Below, in pieces: positions 23,401 through 35,568 of a stretch of 64,000 nt of DNA. The DNA comes from Brachycybe producta. Its lineage: Eukaryota > Arthropoda > Diplopoda > Playtdesmida > Andrognathidae. The stretch's first letter is position 1. Each line of letters opens with the position of its first letter. Position numbers and translations under genes: made by a program. The stretch covers positions 4,726,001 to 4,790,000 of the forward strand of contig JAUPFP010000004.1 of NCBI GenBank assembly GCA_036925085.1. Reading direction: 5' to 3'. The notes under the pieces were generated by a model, which worked only from the letters and a program-made list of their open reading frames with translations, ran no database searches and had not been told where the DNA came from.

Positions 23401-24329
23401 ATTACGGATGCCATTGTCATTTGAAACCAGAAAAATTGTAATTAAGACACTGTTTTGCCTTTGGTAACGAAAGAAATAATCTGTAATTGTAATCAAATGT
23501 TTTTCTTGTTATTATGTACAATACCAATAAAGGTTCCTATTAGTATTAAACAGTTTAGCAACACAAATAGCAAAACTCATGGCAACCTAGCGTGCCGCCT
23601 TTGGAAACCACTGTGCTAGGGTAGGGTAATGCATCGATACTGAGATGCATACCTTCGAGAGGGAGGCAACCTAAAGTCAATAGGCTTTCGGGTTGTTTTA
23701 TTTCAACACAAGACACAAAATTCTACATGAGACACACAGCAACGCAAGAAGACAAATCAGTGTGGCAGCATGTGTTGTTTCTTTGGCGGCATACATACCT
23801 TTGTTGTCTGTGCGTGTGGTTTTTTTTTAAAAAAAAACCTCATTCTCTAATCCGTAAAATAAATGAGTAATTACCATGTCCAAAAATATTCACTTGAAAT
23901 CTCTAAACACAAAACTGTTAAAGTAAGATAAAAAAAAACATTGTAAACACAACGAACCATAACACCATAAACGGTGTAAATAAACATCCATTCATTACAT
24001 ACTTTAACATTACAAGCGAACGGATATATCTACCTAGCTAGCTGTCATCGTGTATCAAGGCTATTTAAAAGCGAGTTTAATTAGGAAAAACATTCTATTC
24101 ATTAGGAAGGTTTGAACATGAACAAAAGGCATTACGTTACATTACGCTCAGGCGTCCTTCACGAAACTAATTAAAATACTCAAAACAATGAAAAATATGA
24201 ACGAAAAAAACAAATCTTTTCTTTTAAACATCCACACATGCATTTTTATGACTCAAACTAACCTCTGTATTCAAGAGTAATTAATATTCGATAATATTGT
24301 TTAAAATAAACTAAGCTTTAATAAAAAAT
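23401..24329. other. Gene-free stretch
   Basis: AT-rich with a slightly GC-richer patch at 23580-23700. Nothing recognisable. Confidence 0.45.
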
Positions 24330-25005
24330 GACACAAAGATGATGGTTTTATGAACAGCTGATTTTCGAACTCTTGATCATGCAAGAGCAAAATTAAAGAG
24401 AAACTAGAATGGTAGCTCAATCACTAAAGGGCATTTTACTATTTTTTTTTAAAAAAAAACATAACTAAACTTTTTATTGAGTAAAATTAAAAAAAATATC
24501 GTTTGCTTAAAGTTCTGCCAATTTCAAACTCACATAAAAGCTTATTCTGAAAGATAATTATAATCAACATGAATATACCCTTATACCTAGTACACACCTG
24601 ATAATTTAAATGCATTTAAATATCAAACGTGTTCTACAGAGCCCTGTGAGGGACAAACAAACAAATATATCAAATTCAATTTATTCAGTTAATAATCTGA
24701 AAATATTGAGTTAATACTTAAATATATAAACTATTGACAAAATATTGATTTTGTATTTCAATTTAAAATATTAATTTAATAAAGTCAATGTTTATTTGGT
24801 TCATGTCCTTAACTGGATTCCGTATAATTCACCTAAACACATTTCATTTGAATTCAATTAACTCATGTGTGTACAAGGTATAACGTGATTGAGTTACCCT
24901 TCTAGTTTTCTAAAATTCATTTAAGTTTCTGTTCATTTTACACCTGAAAGATAAGAAGAATGATCAAGAGATCGAGAGAGGCAGTGACACTTTGAAACCA
25001 CCTTA
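24330..25005 (+). mobile_element. Family T copy 4 carrying the inner segment in flipped orientation
   Basis: Left words GATGGTTTTATGAACAGCTG and CGAACTCTTGATCAT pair with right words GATCAAGAGATCGAGAGAGG and CTTTGAAACCACCTTAA. It matches copy 3 on both sides of the insert. The inner segment occupies 24584-24880. The outer parts lie in the same orientation as copies 1 and 3. Confidence 0.7.
24584..24880 (+). mobile_element. Inner TIR segment I, orientation 2, at the same TA of family T
   Basis: Begins TACCTAGTACACACCTGATA and ends as the complement of TACCTTGTACACACATGAG, which is the reverse order to 9808-10061. Landmarks also run in reverse: TTCTACAGAGCCCTGTGAGG lies near the left end here and its complement near the right end in copy 1. 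Flanking TA is at CCCT-TA and TA-ACGTGATTG. Confidence 0.75.
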
Positions 25006-27860
25006 AGCAAGTCATGTAAGAATATGGTGGTTAATCTGTAACATGTGTGCTATCTTAGTAAAAAAAAAATTAGTCAAAGCTAGTGCTAAAACTCAATCAA
25101 CTTTTACATAAAACATAATATCAAAATCAACGAGTTTAGCACTAGCTTAAATTAAGCAATCATTGGGAATAAGTCCCTTAAGGAATGCAAGTCAAAGGTG
25201 CTTTCTGCATAATTCTTCTAAAGATAGTTGAGAACGTAGTAGTAAATACAAGTGCATTACTGTATATTCTGCAGAAATTGATATTCATTTGGATTATGAA
25301 ACCACATAACTTGCTATGCACCGTGGTGAGCAGGAAATATCTGCATAAAAAAGTATAATAAATTTGCTATTTCTGCAAAAAGCCTATGCATAATATGAAA
25401 CGAAATAAAATCTGAAACAATTCTTGCATAAAATTTCCAGGAGGGTCGACTATCTCCCAGTTAGCACTCATTAAAAATAACATCCTTGAAGCAAACTTTA
25501 AGAAGTTATAACAACAGCTAGAGTTGTAAAATTCACTATTACACATAGAGTTATTCTGCTTATCACAAGTAATTTGAAGAAGAAAAACTAAACTAGATAA
25601 AAAGTAGAATAGTAAAAAATAAAACTTGGAAATGTCATGATGATATTATTCAAAATAAAACATTTTATGGTTGTTTGAAAAAGACTCACATTTAAAGTTG
25701 CCTCAATTTTAAAGTATAAATACAGTAGGACATATCCAAAGTGCCACAAAACGATTTATATATTATCATGAAATTACTTTACATAAGTTATTTACTAATT
25801 CTATTTTCTGAAACTTAAAAGAATTTCTTCTAAAAATCGCTTCTTATATGAACACTTTAACCAAGACTACATTTAAAGTATGTAGGTGTGTCATTGTCTG
25901 ACCCCTCTTAATAGATGTCAACCACATGTTCAATCTCACACCTCAAAAGGTGAGAAGAAGAAAACGTATAAAAATATATTCCATTATTATCGTTTCCTGA
26001 TTCCAAAGAAACATTTGTCCGCGATTTTTTTTTTTTTTTTACTAAAAGCTAAATACAATTGTAGAAACAAAAAAAATCTAATAAACATCCTAAAAGCCTA
26101 TTTAAAATATCATTTAAAATTGATTCCACTTATGATAAGAGAGTCTGAATGAATATATAGGGTGTGAAAAGCACTTAGATTGAATTTTTCTTTAGCTACA
26201 TAAAACGTATCAGACTCTCAATATTAACAAAAGTTTACTAGTTGTTGTTTTTTTCTCTCTCAAAAGTCTCAACAAAAAATTGCTCCTCATGAGAAAAAAA
26301 AAAGATGTAATAAATAAAATGTAATCATTTTTTTGTGAAGCACTTCTTTCATTTCAAATCACAAAAATGAAATAGCATATCTTTATTATGTCTTCTTCTT
26401 TTTCATTGTGACAAAACAGAAAATTAATGGTTACAAGTACCGGTACTAGAAATTATGAGAAATATATATATTTGTCTGGACAAATGTCGACGAGGACCTG
26501 TTCTTTGTCATATTTAAGTGATTTTAATGTTCTATATTTATTGCAAAATACTATATGAACTAAATTGCCAAACATGTTTCATATCATTAAAATATTCCTC
26601 ACTTTAAATGCAATTGCTAAAATTCATATGAAACAGTTCTGAACAGAAATTTCAATCATATGAATTTGGAATTGGATGAAATTGATTTGGATTTGTAAGA
26701 TCGAGTCAGGTGTTCTGACTTTCTTTAACTTCAAAAGCATAGGTTCATTAAACTCTGTAGACACACATACACCCCCGACTTCAGCCTACTTATTTTTTTC
26801 TTACAAGAAAGTTAGAATATGATTGATTATACTGTAAGTTATTAAATTATCACTGGTAACTAATAGAATAACCTTTAAAAAAATATGAAATTCAGCAATA
26901 TTAGAATCCCCCCCAAAAAAATATCAAATTCAATAATATTAAAATTCAAACATTTCTGAATTCCATATTTGAGTGAAATTGAACACATGTTGAATTAATT
27001 AAATAATAGATACGCCTACACACATATTTAATATTTATAGGCCTAATACATAAATACATATTTTAACATAATAATGGATTTTTTAGAACAAAACCTAATT
27101 CAAAATCTACTCCTCTCAATTGGGCCAATTACAGTATATCTAGTCCAGTACGCATTTCCGGATTTAAACCAATATTGTATTGGGCCATACGTTAAAAGAC
27201 AGTGGCAGAATCATTTGTCAAAATGCACACATTATGTTATTCAAAATGTCATAATTTTAAGTGAACGCCCAATGCAAGTAATAAGTGGCAGCCTGGCTGG
27301 GGTTCAGGCAACAACTGAGTTAACATGAGTGATGTGGTTACAATTTGAAATCGCTTATCATAATGCACCATTAAGTTGTTTCTTTACGAACAACTTCTAC
27401 AAAGTAAATTTAATGTCACACCTTCACTAAAGGAGGTAAACAGATTGCATTGAAAATACAAAAGAAGGCAAGGTAGAATGGCTGTGTTCGGTAACTCAAG
27501 GTGGTTTCTTCTTCATGTTTTGAAATAATAGCATGGCTGCTCTGCCTCTTAGAAGAATCTATAAAAAAAATGCCAGATGTGTTTGGCTACCTTTTTCTGT
27601 TCAAAAAATTAGGCCATATAGTATTTTATAAGTAGGAAATTTTTCAACATCTACCTACATGTTTTTTATTCCTGGCATTTTATACAGAAGCCAGGTTCAT
27701 TTTGTTTTCTTGATACAAAAAAAAATGTACTGCACAAACTAGAAGTTTCGCCTATGGAACTTCTGGTTCTATACCCGAGTGTGGCCAGCCAGTAAATGGC
27801 ATCACTGCCACTTAAAGCTAAATCATGCAAAAGAAGTCAAAGAATGCCATGTTAGTCATG
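25006..27860. other. Gene-free stretch
   Basis: About 25060-25200 holds a partial relative of the small repeat at 14608-14720 (GCTAGTGCTAAA...TTTAGCACTAGCTTAA). A short near-duplicated ATATCAAATTCAATAATATT motif occurs at 26885-26945. An 84-codon frame at 27074-27328 is unrecognised and probably chance. Confidence 0.45.
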
Positions 27861-27998
27861 TGTCGCATCCATTTGGTGTAATTGTCCATTACACCAAATG
27901 TAAGTCCATTTCGTGTTTTGCGTCAGACCGGTTTATGTTCATTCCACGAAATGGACATACATTTCGTATAATGGACAATTACACCAAATGGAAGCGAC
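27861..27998. repeat. Near-perfect long hairpin (foldback element)
   Basis: GTCGCATCCATTTGGTGTAA and its continuation through ATTGTCCATTA, AAATGTAAGTCCATTTCGTG is mirrored by the complement of the right arm: GTCGCTTCCATTTGGTGTAA, ATTGTCCATTA, AAATGTATGTCCATTTCGTG. Arms are about 58 bp with few mismatches and a loop of roughly 20 bases. It behaves as a short MITE or foldback; no target duplication is certain. Confidence 0.8.
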
Positions 27999-29649
27999 AG
28001 TCATGTATAGCTTAAATAGCTTATCAAGCAGGAAACAAAAATGGAAGAGTGATGGAAAAAGAGGCAGAGAGCAACAAAAAAAGGTTCAGAGCAAAAGAAA
28101 AGGGGGTAGGGTATAATAAGAAGGCTGGCTAACAAAAAGTTAAATAAAAATGAGAACACTGGTGCCGGAAATAGTGATGTGGCTCATTTCAATAACTCAA
28201 CCAGTAATCTTGAGTTGACAAATTGTATAGTTTCGATTTTGTTGGCAACTACTATTGCAACATTTATTGAGTAAACTTTTACAAAATGAATGGCTTTGCT
28301 TTTGACGTTGAAAAAGAATGTCTCAAGAGGCAGTAGCAAATTGCTACTACTACAGTCTAGAAATGGACAGATGGATGGATGGATGGAAGCCCAGTTTTGT
28401 TGCAATCACAGTGCTTTTTCAACTAGAATGTCATCTTAAACGTTTGGTTGGTTGGAAATTGGAAGATATACATCTAGATATAGATTTCTTTAGTGCTGTC
28501 CGTTCGTTGACTTTGCATTGAACGATTTTATGCATGTTATCAGACAATTGCGAAAATGGGACAGAAAAGAGAAAAGAGAGAACCTCTTTGATGCTCAAAA
28601 GAAATTTTATTGCATAAAATGGTTACATAAAGATGACTTGTAGTGATAATGATAAAAAAAAAATGTCGAATGTTTTGATAGTCTATATACTGTAGTAGAA
28701 CAATTTTTTTTTCTCTCTGAAATTTGTTCATGTAAGTGTGTCTGGTGTGTGTGTGTCTTCCAATCTTTGCCTTATGTGACACTTTTTGTAACCACATTTG
28801 GCATGTCACATGCGAATCTTCTGACACATTCACTTGGTCACATCGCATGACATATTTTTCTCTCCCTTGGCCAGTGTTTCTACAACTTTTTGACATCTTG
28901 TTTTTTTTTTTTTTGCGTGTTTGTATGTGTGTGGTGATGACAAGAACCTCTTCAAATATTAGCCATATCCCAATAATATTCTACATATATATATACACTC
29001 ATCCTCACCATCGTCTCTCATGTAGCCGATAACCTTTTACTTCTATTTGGACATCTTCTGAATTGCAATTTATTTTCTTTTTTTTATATATGTTGCTCAT
29101 ATCTTTTGCAAGATGACATCATATAAAGAAAGAATGAAGGGGGGGGGGGGGGAGAGGACCTCTCCTCACTGCTTTTACATGTATTGCAGGATGCATACAC
29201 ACTTTTGTATGTGTGTATGTCTGACTTCTGATGTGTTTGTATCTTCTTTACTCAGAAGTTTTATTTCCACGGTTCACCGTTTTTCTTCAGTTTTATTCCC
29301 AGTTTTTTTTTCTTTCTCTCAGAGCAAAGTCAAGAGATATATCTTATTTCCAAGAACATTTAATTTCAAGAAAGCAAAAAAAAAAAACTAAAAGAAGCTA
29401 TTCTATAGATTTTGTATATATCTCATGTTAAAACCCTATGGAATTTTATAGTTGATCTGTACTTTTATTTGTGGCGTTTTATGTTTTTTTTTCTTCCTCT
29501 GTTTAAAACCTACTTGGTTATAGCAACTATTGCTTTTCAACAAACTTCACTCTGTTTCGACGTACTCACTCCATCACTGTTATTTCAGGACATTTTGATA
29601 GACTTTCAGATTTTTTTTTCTTAGCTTTTTTTTCTGAAATATTACAGTT

Positions 29650-29820
29650 TTTGAGACTGTGGACATTTTTTCCCCCCAGCTACAGCCCTACTTGAGATAT
29701 ATGGACTTTGTAGGACTTTTGGAGACTGTGGAACACTTTTGAGGCCATTTCGAGACACTTCAATTTTTGGTCTTTTTTTAAAAACATCCTAAAGACTTGG
29801 TTTTCGACTTTTTCAGCAAT
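29650..29820 (+). repeat. Distant relative of the 173-bp repeat
   Basis: Carries GAGACTGTGGA, TAGGACTTTTGGAGACTGTGG, AGGCCATTTCGAGAC and TTTTTGGTCTTTTTTTA in the order seen in the 173-bp family, but with weak identity. Confidence 0.4.
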
Positions 29821-31907
29821 TTTTAACTTTATTCTTTATGGATTTTGGGCACTTCTGGAATAGGGAGAGACAGGGCTCTAAGGGAGTCATGAGCATTCCG
29901 GAAACGACAGAAAAAAACTATTATTAAAGAACCCATTAAAGTAGCATCCGGAAACAACATGTAGGTGGGAAGGATAAAGAACCCGCGTTCGGGAACTAAG
30001 CTAGCTTTGACTACCATTCTTAAGAAAACAAACATCTAATATATACATAATTGCTTTTTTGAGAATCTGAAATTGAATATAGCCAATGACCATCTTCAAT
30101 GTGAAGATTCGAAAATACAGAATTTGTATATGCATACATAGACGTGATGTTTGCACCATGGCCTCCTTCCTCATGTGTAGCTTTCTATGGTTTCATATTT
30201 GAGAAAGAAATCGCAAAATCAATCACATTTGGAAATTCTTTTCTTTCAAAGACCTGCCTAGAATGTGGAGCAATCACCCTAGTTCTAGAATCTTTATAGC
30301 AAAGTCTTTCAATTCAGAATACATCCTTTGACAGTGTTCAGTAATGCTCTGACCAAGTCTACATAACTTACAGCTCACAAATTATGACTGATCTTGAAAA
30401 GAAAGTATTAGTTTATGTGATTATCTACCAAACCAATGCAGTGGCACCCTTCTCATTATCATTATCTCTGTAACTTATTCCTGTAACATACGCAGGAATC
30501 AGGATGTGGTTGGTCTTACCATAACACAAGAAAGTGATTAACTGTAATAAAAACAGGTAAAATAATGACTGGTAACAACATGTGGATTGGAAACGCCTTT
30601 AAAGAATAAGTGTCCGGGAACTGTGCTAGCTCGATCTACCTATTCATTAATCTCAAGAAAGGAAACGTTACAATACGTACAAGGCACCAGCCTCTCTTCC
30701 GGATTCACTTTATACAGTATTTCTTTGTATTCCTTGCATTTTCAGGTTTCTATAAAGAAAACATTGAATTTTGTTTGCAATCCAAATGCTGTGTTCTTCA
30801 GGAATTAATATAACTTCCAGAAAATATGGGCTGAACTCATTTTAAATAACCCAAACAGTAATTTTGAGTTGACAATTTCCAGCATATAAAACAATATTTC
30901 AAACTCTTACTTTCGCTGTCAAATTTTGTTATAACATAAAAATTCCAATACAATGTATCAAATAAATTACATTCTTATATAGTAATAATAAAACTGTCCA
31001 TTGTTAAAATTCAGAGCTGTACATTTTTAGAAGATGTGTGCAACAACATCTAATACTGATAATAAATCGTATTAATTAATTCTTATATTTGTTTCCGTAA
31101 ATGAACAGTTAAAATTTTTAATGAATGAACGATAAATTACAAATTAAAAGAAACTACTATGTGATATTAAATTTTTAACTTGATGAAGTTCAATCTCATG
31201 AACTCGGTTATTGCTATAACACAGTTTAATTGAATGTACTGTACATTTTCTTATGAAGTTGCTTTCCCCCCCCCCCCCCCCCCGGGTCTGTCAGTTAGTT
31301 ATCTATGTAGTTCACTTTTTATTATTTACAAATGTGAATTTAAAAGTCTGAATTGCAGCTCATAATTCAAGAAAGCCAGGCGAAAAAAAAAAAGAAGCTC
31401 GATGACAAGGAAAGAGAGAAAGAATGGAAATTAATTCATTCATGCTTGCAGTGAGTGATCCCATATAACACAAAAAGAAGGAAGCAAAAGAAGAAGTTGG
31501 AACACATTCCAGTTGATGACCTTATAAAAGGAATTTTTACAATGCATTCAAATGCACTCATTTACTACTACCCGTGCATACAAACCAAGTTCCCCCCCTC
31601 CCCAACTTTCACGATGAAATGGATGCAAATATGCATTTGGGACAATGGCAAAAGACATAGAAAACAAAAGACAATTTCTTCTACAACAATAAAACTTTCT
31701 TTCTCTCTCTTTGTCTGGTGGCATCATGAAAAGCTTCATAGGGGGGGAGGGGGCGGTGGAGGCGAAAAACACAACATTCATAATGAAGCTTAATAATTTC
31801 CATAAAATGTGTGCTTTCTAATTAATTTTCCATTTTAGAAGGAAATAAGCAACCGCAAGAAGTAATCCCTCACCGATGATGATGATGATCTACATTCTCT
31901 TACAAAG

Positions 31908-31910
<3 letters not shown>

Positions 31911-31939
<29 letters not shown>
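31911..31939. repeat. (GA)n microsatellite
   Basis: Uninterrupted AG dinucleotides followed by an A run. Similar arrays occur at 37388-37415 and 43375-43391, and CT arrays at 40213-40250 and 41347-41384. Confidence 0.95.
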
Positions 31940-31943
<4 letters not shown>

Positions 31944-33306
31944 AACATCAAAAAAGTTTATCTCAAGGATATTTTGAAATCATACACAACAACATCCATA
32001 AAAAGGAAAACGATGTTTCCATGGGGCATCACCATAATGTTTGAAAAGTGTGGTTTTGTGTATAACTAGAAGTTCTTAATTAGATTTGTAAATGAAAAGA
32101 AAACGGCCTCCAGCTCTTCAAAGGCATGTGGAAAAATAAAATACAACCAAAGGAAGTGGGGGCTAAATTGGTTAAAAAAAAGATTCTTCATTCAAACACG
32201 AAATAAAAACAAATTCAGGTGTGATTCCTTGTAGGAAGTTTAAAAACAATATGTAAAGAAAGATTCTTCAAAACTTCTAATAATAATAATCCTAAACCGG
32301 GGCAAACATTTGAGCCTTGAGGATCACAAGTATCAAAAGAGAGTAGTGTGCCACGGGGTTAATGAAAAACACATTGTTGAAGAAAACACACTTTAGGCTC
32401 GTTTTTAATACAGGGCAGGGGCTCACACTATATCTCTCCTAAGGGTGAAAAACGCTCCTAGCTAGTTAAAAAAAGATGTTATTAAATGACGTTGAAAACT
32501 AATTAAAACCCATCCAAAACATTGCAAGCTAATTAAATTAGGTAGAATACGACTTGCGTTTGGGTATTTTTTCACCAAACAAACTTTATTCTAATTAGAG
32601 AAGATAAACAAAGATGCAAAGGGAGTTTTTCAAAAATATTTTAAGATCGTTTTCAAGTTTTTTTTTTATTTCGAATAACGAAAACTGCAACAGTTTTCTA
32701 TGTCAAAAGAAATTTTTAAAAATTAAATTAGGCTGGACGTATTAATGACCAAGGTTTCAAATTCTAAAATCATTTATAATTAATTAGGTATAGTTTATAG
32801 CTAAGGTGCAAGGGGTATTTTTTATGATGATAGCATTAAAAATTAACTTTTGCTGGAATTTTTTTTTTTTTAAAAAGGCGGTCACTGTTTTTCCAGTTTT
32901 TAGTACATTTTATCATTTTCAAACTATCAGAAGAATTTTAATTTAAAAGATATTTTAAAATTTGTCTTTACACTATTTTACTTTCCAATGAATCTTGAAC
33001 TTCTCTAATAAGTTAATTCAAACTGGACTAACAAATCATTTTGCTGCACCCCCATTACCACCCGTTAACTCACTTTAAAGTGTGTTTGTACCTGTACTGG
33101 GATAATTCCTTACCAAAACTTTAATGATTATGAGCCCATCTGCCAAAATGTGTTTAGCTAATAGTCAGTGCAGTTAGTTGTTCCTCAGTTAAACAAATTA
33201 CTGGGCCACAAACGCTGCTTCTAAAGAAGCTTTGTATTTGTATAGAAAAAAAGGACTATTTTCAGTGACTTCCCCTGCCTCATTTTCATTTTCCTGACTT
33301 TCCAGC

Positions 33307-33884
33307 CAGTGTTGGGGAGTATTTTAAAAGCATGCATTAAAATACTATTTTAAATAACTTCTTTTGTATTTAATATTTGTATTTGAAATACTGTACATCC
33401 ATTAAATACTGTATTTGTATTTTGAAATTACTTTTTATTTATAGTATTTTAGTATTTTAATTACAACAAAATACTATTTAAAAAAATTGTTACTTTTGAA
33501 AGATTATTTTTTTTTTTACTTTGGCAAAACTTTGACAAAGTTAAATTGGCATGCCTTCGTTACATTGAAGAAAAACGAAGGTTAGACATCCAAGTATTGC
33601 ACCAGTTTGCAAGCTTCAAGGCTGCCTTCATGAAGTTGAATGCAACTTTAAGTTGCATTCCCCTATTTGAAAGGTTGTTCTCAAATGCAGCTTTGACAGC
33701 AATTTCAAGAAGGAATAGATTAAGTGATAAATGCTTCCAACAGTTATTACTCCTCAAGACATATAAGATGAAATAAATATTTTAGTATTTTAAATACTTT
33801 TTTAAAAGTATTTTGGATTTTAAATAAAAGTAAAAATTTGTATTTTAACTTAAATACATTTTTATGAAACTATTTTGTATTTCC
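33307..33884 (+). mobile_element. hAT transposon remnant with transposase C-terminus
   Basis: Starts CAGTGTTGGGGAGTATTTT, a hAT-type end, followed by the AAATACT/TATTTGTATTT-rich subterminal sequence characteristic of some hAT families. An open frame at 33546-33776 ends with LFERLFSNAALTAISRRNRL and SDKCFQQLLLLK. That is the conserved hAT dimerisation region (pattern ERLFS...RRNRLS...LLFLK). The rest of the transposase is missing, so this is an internally deleted copy. TTTCCAGC just before the left end and TTTCCAGG at about 33881 may be an 8-bp duplication with one mismatch. A canonical right-end repeat is not visible there. Confidence 0.85.
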
Positions 33885-34313
33885 AGGTCGGTAAGAACAT
33901 TGCACAGTGGTTGTCATTCTGTAGCCATAGAGTTTATGATAAAACTTAGCACTATGAGTGAGCATGAAATTGTTACTTGGAATGCCAAAAAGCATGAAAT
34001 GAGTCTTTTTCTAGCACTTTAATGAGTGTGAAGCATTAAGAATATTAAAAACGGTTATAAATTAATAAGTAAAAAAGTAGTGATTTAATTAATAATAAAT
34101 AATACTGCGATACAGTACTTTTTAAAACTATGGTGGGTCAATTTTTATAAACCACATCAAATGTAAAACCGGGCTTGTAGTTTTACAAGTCCTTTCCTAA
34201 AGTGGATCGTCTGAAGATTCTTGGATATAATATAATGCTCTCCTTTATTCATATATGTCTTATAATGTAATATACAAGTACAGTATGTATGTTCTGAATA
34301 CAATGCCAACTTC

Positions 34314-34344
<31 letters not shown>

Positions 34345-34567
34345 TTGAAAGAAGTGCCGCTGTGAAAATTGTAGACACCTAGTTTACAACAACATTACAG
34401 AGAAAATTAGCCATGGCTAAAAAAAAAAAGGAATATAAGCTGGCGAATCTATATATTTCATTATACAATTTCATGGTAGAGAAAAACAATTCACGGACCA
34501 ACGCCAACAAAATGTACCAGATCATTTCTTTTGCTTTGAAAATAAATAGTTCACACCCAAACTTTAA
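33885..34567. other. Gene-free stretch with (AAC)n microsatellite
   Basis: An AAC trinucleotide run lies at 34313-34343. Nothing else recognisable. Confidence 0.5.
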
Positions 34568-35564
34568 GGCGCGTTTACACTACCTACCAACAAAGCCAGG
34601 TCAACAACATGTATTCCGATTCTGGGTGGTCATTACGGTAATTGTTAACACTTTGGTTTTGGAAGAAAATACTTTTGTATGGCCGGTAACTCGTTGTCCA
34701 TGTGCCAATTGAACGCCAACAGTTGAATGACAACAACTGATTGTTTAACAATTCAACATGAAGCAATTTAACGCCCAACAACTCGACGCCACCACAAACC
34801 ACCACCACTACAATTCAACGCAAACACAATTCAACGCCAATGCAATTCAACGTTACCACAACTATAGGTGCACACAATTAGTGTTTTGAAGTAAATTGCA
34901 AAACAATGTGGTGGCGTTGAATTGTACTGGTGTCGAATTGTGTTCTCGTTTAATTGTATTGCAGTGCAGTTGAACTGCGTTCACTTTAAGTTGTAGTGGT
35001 GGTCAGTTGTGGTGGCGTTGAATTGTTGAGCGTTAAATTGCTTCAATTATTGAACAAAGAATTTTGTTGATGGTGAGTTGGTGGGGTTCAATTGTGATGA
35101 CGTTGAATTGTAAATGATAAATGCTGGACGATCAGTTGTTGACGAGACTAATCGTAAGTCACTATAGGTGACCTACACTTTCAGATAGCTATTTGGAGAA
35201 GAACTATGGGCCACTTAGTGACCTACACTTTTAAATATATACTGTAGTTCACTAAGTGACCTACACTTTTTTACATTTTGGGGGTTGCATCCCCCCAGAC
35301 CCCCTTCAACAAGCTTAATTTAACATAACCCCACCTAATCACCGATATAAAAAGTTCTAAAGTGTAGGTGACTCAGTGACCTACAGTTCTGAAGTGTAGG
35401 TCAGCTAGTGACCTATGATTAGTCTGTTCCGTTGTTGACGATGAATTTTCCCCATTGAGTTGTTAAAGATCAACTTTTTAGTGAACCAGCTAATTTTGCT
35501 AGCATGCGTTGATGGTGTTAACAACTAAAAATGCCCACTTGACGGTTGGCACTGTAAACGCATC
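34568..35564. mobile_element. TTAA-flanked TIR element with long internal inverted repeat
   Basis: The left end GGCGCGTTTACACT pairs with the complement of the right end, GATGCGTTTACAGT. TTAA lies on both sides (34564-34567 and 35565-35568). A TTAA target is typical of piggyBac-type insertion, though the ends are not the classic CCYT form. The interior is built from a degenerate CAATTCAACGCC word. It runs one way from about 34690 to 34860 and complemented from about 34900 to 35115, so the two halves could fold on each other. No transposase is encoded. Confidence 0.7.
35146..35424. mobile_element. Nested inverted-repeat element
   Basis: GACTAATCGTAAGTCACTAT and GGTGACCTACACTTTC are matched by the complement of the right end, GACTAATCATAGGTCACTAG and CTGACCTACACTTC. 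The word GTGACCTACACTTTT occurs several more times inside in both directions. It lies within the TTAA element. GTTGTTGACGA precedes it at 35135-35145 and recurs at 35431-35441, six bases beyond the right end. This may be an imperfectly bounded duplication. Confidence 0.7.
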
Positions 35565-35568
35565 TTAA

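Larger units (their letters stand above)
27999..33306. other. Gene-free stretch with dispersed repeats and simple repeats
   Basis: Holds a short pair (28185-28260 with 30835-30890, sharing AGTAAT.TTGAGTTGACAA), a second pair (29930-30035 with 30570-30670, sharing AACAACATGT and GGGAACT..GCTAGCT), and a 15-G run (29138-29152). It also has an 18-C run (31266-31283) and a GA array (31911-31939). No exon recognised. Confidence 0.45.

Noticed and set aside
28540-28896. 118-codon minus-strand frame
   Set aside because: It lies over T-rich and GT-rich low-complexity DNA and is overlapped by a similar plus-strand frame. No domain or splice context.
34690-35120. CRISPR-like regularly spaced CAATTCAACGCC words
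   Set aside because: Spacing is irregular, the words change strand halfway, the context is a eukaryotic TIR element, and no cas-like gene is present.
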